Below, piece by piece: positions 49,059 to 59,498 of a DNA stretch of 64,000 nucleotides. The notes below the pieces were generated by a model that was not told where the DNA came from, searched no databases, and saw nothing but the letters and a program-made list of their open reading frames with translations. Every line of letters starts with the position of its first letter. Position 1 is the first letter of the stretch. Location of the stretch: the NCBI RefSeq assembly GCF_029852145.1, contig NC_079974.1, positions 14,755,582 through 14,819,581 on the forward strand. Reading direction: 5' to 3'. The position numbers and the translations under genes are program-made. This stretch comes from Microplitis mediator. Taxonomy: Eukaryota > Arthropoda > Insecta > Hymenoptera > Braconidae.

Positions 49059-50722
49059 ATGGAGCGTGTTTTGAAAGCTGTTCCAGTGGATTTGAGAGTT
49101 AAAATGGAGGCATTGGTGCATGATTTGACATTAGCACTAGAAGAAAGCAGTAACACATCAAACATTAGACGACGTTGGGGTTTGAGAAGGCGAGCACGAT
49201 CTACGGGAAATATCCGTAAGTGTAAGGACTCATATTTTATTTAATTAAACTAAAATGTAAAAATTTCTCAAGAATACTTTCAGTATGTTATATATGGGTC
49301 TCGTCGAGATTTCAACTTTTAATTAGGTATTTTAATAATTTATTCTGCAGACAGTCTGAATAATAATGCCTAATCATTTTCTTATTAAAATGTTCGTGTT
49401 ATTGATAGATTACATAACAAATTGAATTTAAAAGGACATTAATTTGCACTTATTTAATTGAAGTTTTATTTTTCTCGATATTCTTATTATTAATAAGCCG
49501 TACAGTAATATTTGTAAAAAATTGTTTACATGTAAAAATTGATAGCAGTATTAAGAAGAAAAATTTTTTTTTAGCATCTCTGAATACGAACAAACACTCA
49601 GATGATAGCTCATCTTCTGCCTACGGTGCTCGTATTCCAAAAGCTTCATCAGTATCAAAATACCAATCTGATAGCGATGATACTAACAAAACTAAAAGAT
49701 TCGCACGATTTTCAAATCTTAACAATATAAGTAACATTGAAAGTGATTCAGTAAATGAGAATTTTGTACCGAGAACTAATACAAAAAGAAAAAGGAAATT
49801 CAAACGAATGGCTATTGATTCTGATTCAAATCCATCAACATCACAAACAGCTATTACATTTATAGCACATTCTGTTGGCAAAAAAAAACGTGTTTTTCGT
49901 AATAGCTGTGAAAATAAATATGGTACTATTTGGTGTGGTAAACGTAAAAGATCATGCCGTGAAAGATCAATTGATTGTGAGATGCTTTCACCAAAACAAT
50001 CACGTAATTCAAAATCTAAAAATCGTGCTAAAAGTCAAAGTGAAGATGCAATGGATTGTTCAAGAATTTCAAGCTCAAGTATTTCATCGAGTGATTCAGA
50101 AGCCGGAATAATTACAAATGATGAAGATAGAGAAGGTGATGATGAGCAATCAGATTGGTTTGGTGATTCAAATTTATGGGATGAAGATTGTACTGATGAT
50201 AAGGCACCATCTAATCCAGCTTTCCAATCTATGCTTCAAAGAAATTTTGAACATTTAACAGATGAAGCTAAGAGGAATTACCGTCAAAGAATTCAATGGA
50301 TTCGAGATGGTTTGAGTGGGCGTGAAATTCGTGCTGGACGACGTCATGTTGATAATAAGCCTGGTTATTCTATCATAACTTCAGCTAATGAAAAAGTATC
50401 AAGGTTTCTTCAAGATCCTTCTCAAAGTGAACTTAAATTACATCCAATGCATCAACCAGAGCGAGAAAAATTACGAAGGCTGGCAAATCTTTATAGTCTT
50501 AATTTGAAAGGTGATTTAAATTGTCCTATTTTGTATAAAACTCGACATACAACTCAAGCAATTTGTGTTGATCAAGTTTCTTTCAAAAGATTTTCTGATT
50601 ATAAAAGACTGAGAAGAACTCCACCACATTCACCAAATTTTGAATTAAGAAAATCAAATCATGAAATTCAAGCATCATGTACAAATGATCCTAATCCAAC
50701 AATTTTGCCATCACCAAATTGA
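49059..50722 (+). CDS. GPATCH2L: GPATCH2/GPATCH2L-like nuclear protein without a G-patch
   Basis: Two exons, 49059-49215 and 49575-50722, joined in phase (434 residues). The N-terminus MEALVHDLTLALEESS matches the GPATCH2/GPATCH2L start (EELVHDL.SALE). A basic stretch (RRWGLRRRARS), the conserved R..RK.KRMAID region, and the acidic signature GIITNDEDREGDDEQSDWF (residues about 231-249) define the family. The last third (IITSANEKVSRFLQD) also matches it. There is no glycine-rich G-patch at the C-terminus, as in vertebrate GPATCH2L. Role poorly known; basic Ser-rich composition suggests a nuclear protein. An acceptor-like TTTTAG at 49033-49038 suggests a non-coding exon upstream. The ATG at 49059 is the first in the exon. 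Poly(A) signal AATAAA at 50771. Confidence 0.85.
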
Positions 50723-50770
50723 ATCAATTCAGATTCTCACAGAATCAACAACTTATTGGGGTCCTAAGAG

Positions 50771-50776
50771 AATAAA
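50771..50776 (+). terminator. Poly(A) signal of the GPATCH2L-like gene
   Basis: AATAAA, 49 nt after the stop codon; the spacing is usual for a short 3' UTR. Confidence 0.6.
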
Positions 50777-51694
50777 ATATGATTTATAGTTGAAAAATTT
50801 TCATTTTTATTCGTAAAAAATCGATTGAATAATAATTTTTTTACATTAAAATAACTAATTGTAAATGATTTCGAATTAATCAATAGAATCAATTTTTATT
50901 TATATATTTATTTGAAAGAAAATTTTATTTGTATATTGCTAAATAATAACAGCCAATATTCATTAAAATAACTCATAAAAAAATTTTGTCAACCTAAGTT
51001 ACTCAGTGAAAATGAGTAAATACTTTTAATTACTTTTAATTAAACTTGTTTGATAATTTTTCACATATATCAATTATTCGTTGACTGAAAGTTACTTGCT
51101 GTCTATCTTAATTTAATTATTACGTCAAGATATTTACAAATTATTTCTAATTACGGCAGATGATCTATGCCCTGTATTTTAGTGCTCACGATCGGTTTCC
51201 ACCTATGGCTCGTACTATGATTTCTAGTCATTGGCCATCGTTAGATCCCACACATTTCCTTGAGTAACATAGATACTATATGGGTCATTCCATGCCAAAT
51301 CGACCACTTTTGAATCCAACCCTTTGCAATTTGACTGAAAATAGTCAAAATTGATGATTAACATGAAATTTTTGGCTCAAATTTTTTTTTTCTTTTATAA
51401 TACCTTGTACTGATTTTCAGAAATTCCGAAGCTTTCAAAACTATATATTTTTATTGCTTTTTTTTTTTTAAATATGAATTTCTGAATTTTGGTGCAAAAA
51501 AATTTGTAATAGTTATACAAATTATTTTACAAAAAAAAAGAGAAATCTCATCTAAAACAGATTCTTTGTAAAAAATTGCGCTATGTGCATGTTCAAAATT
51601 TGTCACATATTAAATGGAACATGATTTAAAAAAAAAAAAAACGACAATCACATCAAGTAACTGGGTTATTGTAGAGTTAAAGAAAAAAATTTTT
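50777..51694. other. Intergenic DNA with a possible MITE end at 51281
   Basis: TGGGTCATTCCATGCCAAAT (51281) followed by CGACC resembles a terminal sequence common in insect MITEs. No matching inverted end is seen before the next repeat at 51695, so it is probably truncated. The part 51140-51260 is less AT-rich, with no coding signal. Confidence 0.35.
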
Positions 51695-52600
51695 TTTTAA
51701 TTATACCTTGTGGAGCTCGAAAACATTATTGTCAATACGTTTTTGAGCTCTTCAAGCTCAAAAATAGAAATGCTGCACATTCCATTGCGAAAATTCAAGT
51801 AATAAACTATAACAAAAACAAATATTGGAGTAAATTGTTTTTTGTTTTTATTTATATCAACAATATTTTCAGAAATAATGATCCGATTTTGACGTTCAAA
51901 AAGCATTTGACGCAGTTTTTTGACTTCTAACATTAATTTTAAAACATTTGATAACTAATATTATGAGTTATTCAGAATAAATGATGTAAATTGTTATTTT
52001 TCTTATTGTTAATCACCAATATCTTTTAAAATAATGAATTGATTTTGACGTTCAAGGTGACATTCGACGCAGCTTTTCAATCATTAACGTTCAAAAAAAC
52101 ACCGTCGTCAATTAGTTCATCTATTTAGATTTTATTAGAAAAAAAAAAACACTTTTTCGCAATTCTTTTGACAGCTGTTTCTCTTGAACGTATTTACCGA
52201 TTTTGATAGTTGAGGCAGCATTCGAAGCGGCTTATAAAGTTTTAGAGCTGATTAGATTTGGGAATTGATCCATCAAGTACATTACAAGTTATAAAAAAAA
52301 AAAAACAATTTTGAAAAAATTTTATTTTTGAAATATCTCTGAACGTACCTTACCGATTATACTCAATTTCTCAAAAAGTGTTGGAATTAATGAGCCGCTT
52401 CGAACGCGACATCAAAAAGCCAAATCGGTTCATCCGTTCAAAAGTTACAGAATATTTACATACATGCATACGTACGTGCATACACACATACATCATCTCG
52501 AAATTAGGCAGAATAGCTTCTTAGAATCTCAAAACGTCAAGATTTGGTAGAAAATCGATTTTCGAAAATCGGACCGAAACCAATAACTTACCTTTTTTTT
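51695..52600 (+). mobile_element. AACTTCCCGC-family repeat, 5'-truncated copy 6
   Basis: Begins inside the head (GGAGCTCGAAAACATTATTG, TTTGAGCTCTTCAAGCTC), followed by units with GATTTTGA(C/T) and GCATTCGAAGCGG, TACGTACGTGCATACAC, and ends near GGACCGAAACCAATAACTTA. The final inverted end is lost. Confidence 0.7.
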
Positions 52601-53335
52601 TTAATATTTTCAATTTTTTTATTCATTCAAAAATCAAATTATTAATTAATTAATATCATGGATCTTTGATGTCATTTTTATTGACCAGTTGTCTAATTGC
52701 ATTCCAATCGATAAATTCTTCATGTTTGTCATATAATTTAGGCTGCTTAGGGATTGATCGTGAAAGTTTTTAGAATTGGAATTACAAATGCTAGAAATAA
52801 ATTCACTTCTAAAATACAAGTGATAAATATTAACTGTTGACATAATTAAAGTCCCAGTATCATACATTCAAAAAATTATGTCTCATTTAGTTTCTTTTTT
52901 AAATATTTTGATTCATACTAAATCCAGCGATTTTTTTTATTATTAAAATTTTATTTTTTTTTTTTATATGAAGTGTTGACTTAATTCAAATAAGCACCTT
53001 AATTAAACGTTTCAGTTTAAGTGTCTCGGTTGTTGCAATTTCAAAATTATTCAAGTCATTGAAGTATTGTAAAATTATATTTTTACATTCTTTCATTAAC
53101 TTAAAAAAAAAATATTATCAATACTTAAAATAATGAATAGGTCTCTTAATAAACTAGTTACATATCACGAGTTGAGGTAATTATTGATTTTTAGAATCTT
53201 CTTTTACCTGTAAATTAACATAATTTTTTAAAAATGATATTAGTCTTATGATATAAATTAAACTTTTTAACAATGATGTACAGTTTCTAAACTGAATAAA
53301 TGAAATAAATATAACAAATTAAAGTGTTATTAATA
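52601..53335. other. Intergenic AT-rich DNA
   Basis: Nothing recognised. Confidence 0.45.
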
Positions 53336-53341
53336 TTTATT
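53336..53341 (-). terminator. Poly(A) signal of Tim9
   Basis: TTTATT on the plus strand is AATAAA on the minus strand, about 46 nt beyond the Tim9 stop codon. Confidence 0.6.
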
Positions 53342-53386
53342 CAATAAAATCTAATTATACATGAACATACTTATAATGAACAACAT

Positions 53387-53733
53387 TTACCCAAGTTTTT
53401 TAACATTAGCCATTGCATTTTCATTCATAATCATTTGGTACTCTTGAAATCTCTGAGATACTCGTTGATTCATTTTTAAATATTTCTCCATACAATTTAA
53501 AGCACATTTTTCTTCTTTTTCTTTAATATCTCGTGAAGTAAAATCAGATATACAATCAATGAAACAAACTTCTGATAATTTATTGTACGATGTAAGGAAA
53601 TCTTTAAACTTATTGGAAAAAAAAAAAATTATTTATAAAACAGAAAGTAAGTAAATGATATTTGTTTTTAAAATATACTTACAGATTTAATTTGTTCAGC
53701 TTCAACTTCAGCAGGTACACCAGCCATTGCCAT
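53387..53733 (-). CDS. Tim9: Mitochondrial import inner membrane translocase subunit Tim9
   Basis: Minus-strand gene with two exons, 53683-53733 (17 codons, MAMAGVPAEVEAEQIKS) and 53387-53608, separated by a 74-bp GT-AG intron in phase 0; 90 residues. It carries the twin CX3C motifs of small Tims: CFIDC and CALNC, 17 residues apart, with the usual flanking helices (FKDFLTSYNKLSE; EKYLKMNQRVSQRFQEYQ). Small Tims form Tim9-Tim10 hexamers in the mitochondrial intermembrane space that chaperone membrane proteins. The cysteines are oxidised to intramolecular disulfides on import, so no presequence is expected and none is seen. The start could also be the second Met two codons later. The gene converges on the GPATCH2L-like gene. 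Confidence 0.95.
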
Positions 53734-54540
53734 TCTTATTTATTAATTTTTAAAGATAGTATTTAAATACTTTTACATTGGTTCTTATTAACTTACGATT
53801 TATAGTAGGTTATGTTTGAGTTTTGAATGTTTTTGAATAAGAACCATAAGAACTAAGAACGTTAAAAACCGAATGAATGTGATAAATGTAAATATGGCTT
53901 TGTGTCGCGATTTCGCAACTTAGAAATTACCATTTTTCGAATGACAAATTTTGAATAGAAAAAAAGTCAAATCGTAAAATTTTTCAAACATCCTAAATCA
54001 ACGATCATTCAACAGGTTGATTAATTAATTAATTATTTTTTCCTTAATAATTGAAATTTTTTGTGATTTTAGGAATGTATTTTTTTTCATAAAATATTTA
54101 TAAATAAAGTTTTATTAAAAACTTTTTATTTCATTTTTAGAACAAATAGAAAGTTAGAATTTTGATTTCTACATGAAATAGTTAAAAATTACCAAATTGT
54201 GTCATTTGAGTTGTTCATTTTATTTAAAAATTAGAATAATATTGTGTGAGCTTCAAAAATGGAGATGAAATTTTTTTCTTCGGTTTATTTAATTAATTAA
54301 AACTAAATTTAAAAATATTTATATTTCAAATAGCAATCAGTTTTATAAAATAATTTACAAAATTAAAACTTTAATGAACAGAACACTCGTAATTACATGA
54401 ATTTAAAAACAATTCAATAGTGATGATTAATAGTATATTTTAATTGTGAAGAAATTTCAAATTTATTTATAATAAATTCAATACTCATAAAAAAAATTCA
54501 AACATGAAATTGTGACAAATATCTATATCGTATATATATA
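53734..54540. other. Tim9 upstream and AT-rich intergenic DNA
   Basis: The Tim9 5' UTR and promoter should lie at 53734-53920, where the sequence is slightly less AT-rich (TTTGTGTCGCGATTTCGC at 53892). No other feature seen. Confidence 0.4.
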
Positions 54541-54704
54541 TTGGCTCCGTGCACGAAAATACTAATACTATTAAATCATCAGTGTAGACGTATAGATGCA
54601 TAATGACAGCGCCACCAACCAGGAGGATCGGAACTTCTGGAGGATAATACGTATACACAAACACATTGACTTCTATAGTAGTATACGTAAGCGCACGGAG
54701 CCAA
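54541..54704. mobile_element. 164-bp MITE with TA target duplication
   Basis: Ends TTGGCTCCGTGC and its exact reverse complement GCACGGAGCCAA, flanked by TA on both sides. The arms stay partly complementary further in (AATACTAATACTAT against ATAGTAGTATACG). The size and TA duplication fit a Tc1/mariner-type MITE. Confidence 0.75.
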
Positions 54705-54785
54705 TATTCCGATGGTTTAAACACACTACACCATTAATTTTTAATGACGTCCGTACATGTAAATTCCCAGGTAATTCTAGTAATA

Positions 54786-55018
54786 ACCCTAATCCACTTT
54801 AGCTTGAAATTGACAGTAATTTGACATTGAAATTGCCTGAAATTTGCTGCCTGAATTTGCAGACAATTTGACGGCTAAAGTTGGAAACAAAGATTTACGG
54901 TTAATATTTGCTCAATTTCCCTGATAGTCACACTCTGAACATAATTGCTTAGCAAGTTCTGCAGTGAAACATTTACGGCTAACTTAACGACAAGTTTCTG
55001 GCAAGCCTCGGCTAGATA
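54786..55018. mobile_element. CCCTAAT/CCCTGATAGC-family fragments
   Basis: CCCTAATCCACTTTAGCTTG followed by GAAATTGACAGTAATTTGAC and GAATTTGCAGACAATTTGAC aligns with the left half of the element at 61169. At 54919 a second end CCCTGATAGTCAC begins a further stretch of the same words. Right-hand ends are not found. Confidence 0.55.
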
Positions 55019-55189
55019 TGTTATGTCCTCCACCTATTGGGAGGTTGATTAATTAATTTACTATAATGTGAATTATCTGTATGGGGTTATTTCGCCCGGG
55101 AGTATTTAAATACTCAGCTTTGGTATACCGATTGTAAATTGGGAAAAGATTTTTCAATGAAAAATAAAGTTTACTTTTTTATCTGAACA
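55019..55189 (+). mobile_element. Candidate short LTR remnant
   Basis: TGTTATGTCC...ATCTGAACA (TG...CA) with a TATA-like TATTTAAATACTC in the middle and AATAAAG near the 3' end, the layout of a compact LTR. No direct flanking duplication is seen. 55200-55530 downstream is markedly less AT-rich and could be leader sequence of the same element. Confidence 0.35.
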
Positions 55190-55534
55190 ATTAAAGTGGA
55201 AAATATATTTTAGCTTAGTACAAGATGCGACATTCGCACTCGAGCTTCTGGCTTATTTTGCCTTACAAAATTCATCTTAAGATTATTCCAACTCTAAGTT
55301 TTGAAGAGGCGTTGCCCTTGGGGACCATGGCAGGGTAAGTTTCCCTTATTGGCTGGCTGTGGGGACGTAGTCGGGGCCTCATGACGTCACAGTCACTACT
55401 TCTGCCCCTCGAGGTTGAATCTTCTGCTCGCCGCTTGGTCGACTTTCTCAACAGCTGCTGCGTTACCCGATGCTTGGACCGCTCGAGTTTTATTGCGGTC
55501 TCTAACCGGCTTATCTTCCATTCTTCAAGTTTTT
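55190..55534. other. Less AT-rich unassigned stretch
   Basis: About 300 bp of balanced composition (for example GGGGACGTAGTCGGGGCC) without an open frame of note; perhaps the internal leader of an LTR element. Confidence 0.3.
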
Positions 55535-56055
55535 AACTTCCCGCTAAGAAAATTGTAAATTTTCAAAAATTCGGGAAGTTATTGTTTTCACCCCGATTTT
55601 CGAAAATCGAGTTTTCATCAGATGTCGACGTTTTGAGGTCCTAGGAAGCTGTTCTGACTATTTTCAGAATGATGTCCGAGTGTATGTATACTAATGAATC
55701 GATTTGGATGTTTAAGGTGGCAATCGAAAGAGCTTGTTGGCCATTAACTTTCCTAAAAATTTCAGATCATTTGGTCATGTAGACTCGAAAATATTGGCGA
55801 ATTACGAAACTAAAAAAAAATTTTTTTTTTTAGTTTTTTAGTGATTTCTCAGAAACGACTTGAATAATTGACTTCAAAATCGAATCAGCTCTAGAATTTG
55901 ATAAAACGCGTCAATTGCCGCTTTAGCCATCACAATCGGTTAATTCGTTCGTGAGATATCGTGGGAGAAATAAATGCTAAAAAACGGTTTTTTTCGAAAA
56001 CAATGGCATACGCGGGAAGTTTCGGGGCTGGCCCGCAGGGTCAACCGATAGACCG
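55535..56055 (-). mobile_element. AACTTCCCGC-family repeat, copy 7 (reverse)
   Basis: AACTTCCCGCTAAGAAAATT at the left, GATGTCCGAGTGTATGTATA, two units with AAAACGCGTCAATTGCC, and the head GCCCGCAGGGTCAACCGATA at the right. Shorter than copies 1 and 2 by an internal deletion. Confidence 0.8.
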
Positions 56056-56892
56056 ATTTTTTATTTAAAGGTTTCAAGGAATTTCCTACTTAAGATTTAT
56101 GATAGGGTACTTAAATCTCTATAAAAACTACTTGAATTCGAAATACACAAAATGTTTATAAATAACTAACTCAAACGTCTACACAACTTTCTCTTAATTC
56201 TAGCGAACAACATGCTTAGAAAGTTTCAGACATAATTTCCTTACTTTAACAATATTACAAGCATTTATAATTTTATTCTAGGCGAGCCTCGAGTGACCAG
56301 ATGGACCAGAAGTTTTGTTCTTTCAAGTCCCGAAAAACCCTAAATTTTCCCACGATTTATTTCAAATATCTATATATATAATTATATTTTAATAGCCCGC
56401 GTAGGGTTTATTTCTTAATTCCGCGAGAGGTCATTTCGATCAGGCAGGTGAATCGCGATGGGACATCACGTATAATACTTGCGTGCAAGTTGATGCAAAT
56501 CAACTGCCGTCATCTGAATGTAATTTGACAGAAAAACATGCCATCAATTTGAAGTAAAACTTTCAACCAACTTAACGTCATCGATTGACAGTAACACTTG
56601 GAGTCAAATTGAATTCAAGTTACAGATAATTTACTGTCAACTTAAGGGTAACTGCTTGTCTCCAACACTTTTCTTTAAGGCTCCGACGTACCTATATAAC
56701 GAAATTTCGAATTTAAGAATTCTAATTACTTTTTGAATATTTATGGGACTCAAATGATGAAAATCTTCCGAAGAAGTTCGTCTTCATTAGAATTCTTAAA
56801 TTCGAAATTTCGTTAGGTGCGGCCCATTCTTAAGTTGGCTTTAAAATACGGCAGTAGCTTGAAGTTAACTTGTGGATAAGGTGGCTATCAGG
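56056..56892. other. Intergenic DNA with an inverted repeat and a CCCTGATAGC-type end
   Basis: 56500-56892 contains TTGACAGTAA/CAACTTAACG words and ends in GTGGCTATCAGGG (56881-56893). Inside it, 56698-56726 and 56786-56814 are perfect inverted arms (AACGAAATTTCGAATTTAAG and its complement) around a 59-nt loop. Confidence 0.5.
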
Positions 56893-57262
56893 GTAATAGC
56901 ACAGTTTGCTTTAGCAAAAGTTTATTTTTCAAAAGCTTCCTTGAATTTTTCGGCAAATTTCCGTCAACTTCGGACTTTTCCGTTTTTTACTACAATTTGT
57001 ATGCAACTCGCTATTCAATTTGACGTAAATTTACTACCAGAATTAGAATGCAAATTCACTTCAAAGTTGACTAGAAAAAAGTTTTTAATTTTCAGGCAAG
57101 TTTTATGTCAATTTATTGTTAATTTGACTTGAAAAATTGTAAAGTATTTTTTTACTGTCAAATTGTAGACATTTTTATCTATAAATTTGCTTACTTTCTA
57201 AAAAGGTAAGAAAGAACATTACCGATTTTTTTTTATCTAGTAAAAAGTTACCTCTATCAGGG
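56893..57262. mobile_element. CCCTAATAGC-family element, second copy
   Basis: TAATAGCACAGTTTGCTTTA, then words such as AATTTCCGTCAACTTCGGAC and CAAATTCACTTCAAAGTTGA, align in inverted orientation with the right part of the element at 61169; it ends CTCTATCAGGG. The left tip is fused to the end of a neighbouring relative, so the exact boundary is unclear. Confidence 0.55.
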
Positions 57263-58007
57263 AGCAATCTTTATTTTTTACGTTCGAAACTGTGATTTTC
57301 TAAGGTTGGTATACTTCTGAAATTTATACTTTTGACGGTTTGCCTGCAAGCCCATTGAGCATGATAAAGTGCAGTCGTCAGATGTCGTTTCCATCGTTCA
57401 CTGGAAATAGAAAATTAAAAATGTAACAATATCGCTAGATGACAGCACGTAGATCATTTAGAATTGTCTATTTAAAAAATTGAAAAGTAAACACGCAAGC
57501 TTTAAACAAAGGTTTTTTATTTCATTTATTTTTTTTTGTTTGGTACAACATTAGAATAGTTATCTAGGCTATGATAGAAAAAAAAAATTAACAGACATTA
57601 CGAAATAAATGAAACAATGTATTCCAATTTAAGGTATGCAATTGATTGAATAAATTTTATTTAAGATGTTAGCTCTGTAATAAAACAACAAAAGTCAATC
57701 ATCAGAATTTTGATACATATTGAAGATGTTTTAAAATCTTGTATTTATAAAGGACCCACAACGAAGTTAAAAAAATATATAATCTGTATATACTGCGGAC
57801 GTCGAATACACGCTGGTTCAGCTAAGGCCATAGTGTATGAAAAAAAAATAAAATTTTATGCCAGCTTAGAACAGAAAATGCATTGTTACCAGCTAAATAT
57901 TAATTAATAAGAAGTATTGGTCTATCGAAATTTACAGTTTTTAAGATTATTCATCTCGTCAAAAAAAAAAGTTTATTACAGTAAATAAATTTCATAACCG
58001 TATTGGC
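57263..58007. other. Intergenic DNA
   Basis: A 65-codon frame at 57710-57907 with CIYCGRRIH has no recognisable family and is not called. Confidence 0.4.
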
Positions 58008-58080
58008 GCCGAAATAGCTCAGTTGGGAGAGCGTTAGACTGAAGATCTAAATGTCCCCGGTTCAATCCCGGGTTTCGGCA
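58008..58080 (+). tRNA. tRNA-Phe (anticodon GAA)
   Basis: 73 nt with a perfect cloverleaf: acceptor GCCGAAA/TTTCGGC with discriminator A; D-arm GCTC...GAGC; anticodon stem TTAGA/TCTAA around loop CTGAAGA (anticodon GAA); T-arm CCCGG/CCGGG with TTCAATC. No intron. It is followed by a poly-T tract (from 58086) that would end RNA polymerase III transcription. Confidence 0.97.
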
Positions 58081-58181
58081 GGTCATTTTTTTTTTTTTTT
58101 TTTACTATAATTTAATATAACAGGAGTTATCAGATATTTTCGAAAACAAAATCTCTAAATACAAAATACAGACCGAACATT

Positions 58182-58652
58182 CCCTGGCGGTCCTGATTCA
58201 CCGTGATATAGGGTGAATTACGGTGAATCACGCTACTAGGGTGAAATTACGGTGATTCACGGTAATTTACGGTAATTCAACGCGATTCACGGAGATTCAC
58301 CGTGAATCACCGTGAATTACCGTGAAATTACGGTGAATCACCGTAAAATACCGTGAATGTGTGCGTGATATCACGGTGAACTTTCACGGTGATTCGGAGT
58401 AAAATCACGGTGATTCACGTCTATCCACGGTGATGTTCTATAATCGAACTATGGAGATTTACCGTGATTCACGGTGAACTTTTGTAAAATTCTGCTGCCC
58501 CATCGAGGTTTCATAATGTATTGCCTTTTTTTTTATACAATAACAGTGATTCACCGCAACATCACGGTGAACTCTCACGGTAAATCACGGTGAGCGTTCA
58601 CGGTGATTCCCGGTGATTCACCGTAATACACCGTGATTCAGGACCGCCAGGG
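58182..58652. mobile_element. Palindromic-word element, CCCTGGCGG ends, TT flanks
   Basis: 471 bp bounded by a perfect 15-bp inverted repeat CCCTGGCGGTCCTGA, with TT on both outer sides. The interior is almost wholly a tangle of TCACCGTGA and its reverse complement TCACGGTGA, with variants, in both orientations. A short non-repeat core lies at 58480-58545. No open frame. It starts about 100 bp after the tRNA gene. Confidence 0.85.
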
Positions 58653-59348
58653 TTGATGCACTACTGTCTAATTTAGCGAAGTGCGCTTAAATTGTTTGAC
58701 AATATTCGTTTGTTTAAGAGAGAAACTCGGCCAAAGTTTCCATTTACTGCACAAGTGCAACAAAGATAGTACTGTTCGTGGACTTGAGTGTAATAGAGAG
58801 AGAAGTACGAACCCCTGTTATCATAAAATTGTAAAGTAGTTGCATTAAAATAATTATGGATTTTAAATACACTGGTCACAAAAATGAAAGAATATGAAAA
58901 AACGATACTGAATTTTTCAGTGATTTCCAAAATGCTGTTACTTCGCGTAAAATTATATGACGTGTCTGCTTTTTTTCCAGTTTTTTTTTTTTATTATATT
59001 TTGCTTCATTTATAAATTGTTTCCGTCCATCGGATCGTATGTGAAATCTTATCATACGGTAAAAATTGAAGTCTTTAATCTGACAGATGTAACCATAAGT
59101 AAAAATTGGAATCTATTCAATTTATTATTTAATTTTTTGCACACTTCAAGCGCAAAAGTGCTATGGATGCTTTATGAACGGTTTTTTATTTCCAATTATT
59201 TTTTTCACACAAAAATGTTTCTATACACGGAGAGAAATGAAGCTCAATATAAACGAAAAAATACTGTCTGATTTTCGATTTCTACTAGATCTGTTTAGAA
59301 AATCATAAATTATGATAATTTTTATGAAAAATTAGTAGAAAGTAACAG
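58653..59348. other. Intergenic DNA with one hairpin-motif copy
   Basis: 59137-59180 is a diverged copy of the motif described at 61123. No gene seen. Confidence 0.45.
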
Positions 59349-59498
59349 CTCTGATTAAAAAAAGCGATTTAAAACGATTCGAAATAAAAAATTTTAAATA
59401 CTTTTTAATGCTTTTGAATACCTTGAATACTTTTGAATCCCTTTTCTTATGGGCATTTAACATTGCAAATCGTTTTAAATCACTTTTTTTAATCAGGG
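59349..59498. mobile_element. 150-bp CCCTGATT MITE, AG flanks
   Basis: The right end read inward, CCCTGATTAAAAAAAGTGAT then TTAAAACGATTT, pairs with left CTCTGATTAAAAAAAGCGAT then TTAAAACGATTC, about 31 bp. AG lies immediately outside both ends. Inside, ACTTTTGAAT-type words repeat. Confidence 0.75.

Noticed and set aside
57710..57907. Small Cys-containing frame (CIYCGRRIH)
   Set aside because: A single CX2C pair, no family resemblance and no splice context; not enough to call a gene.
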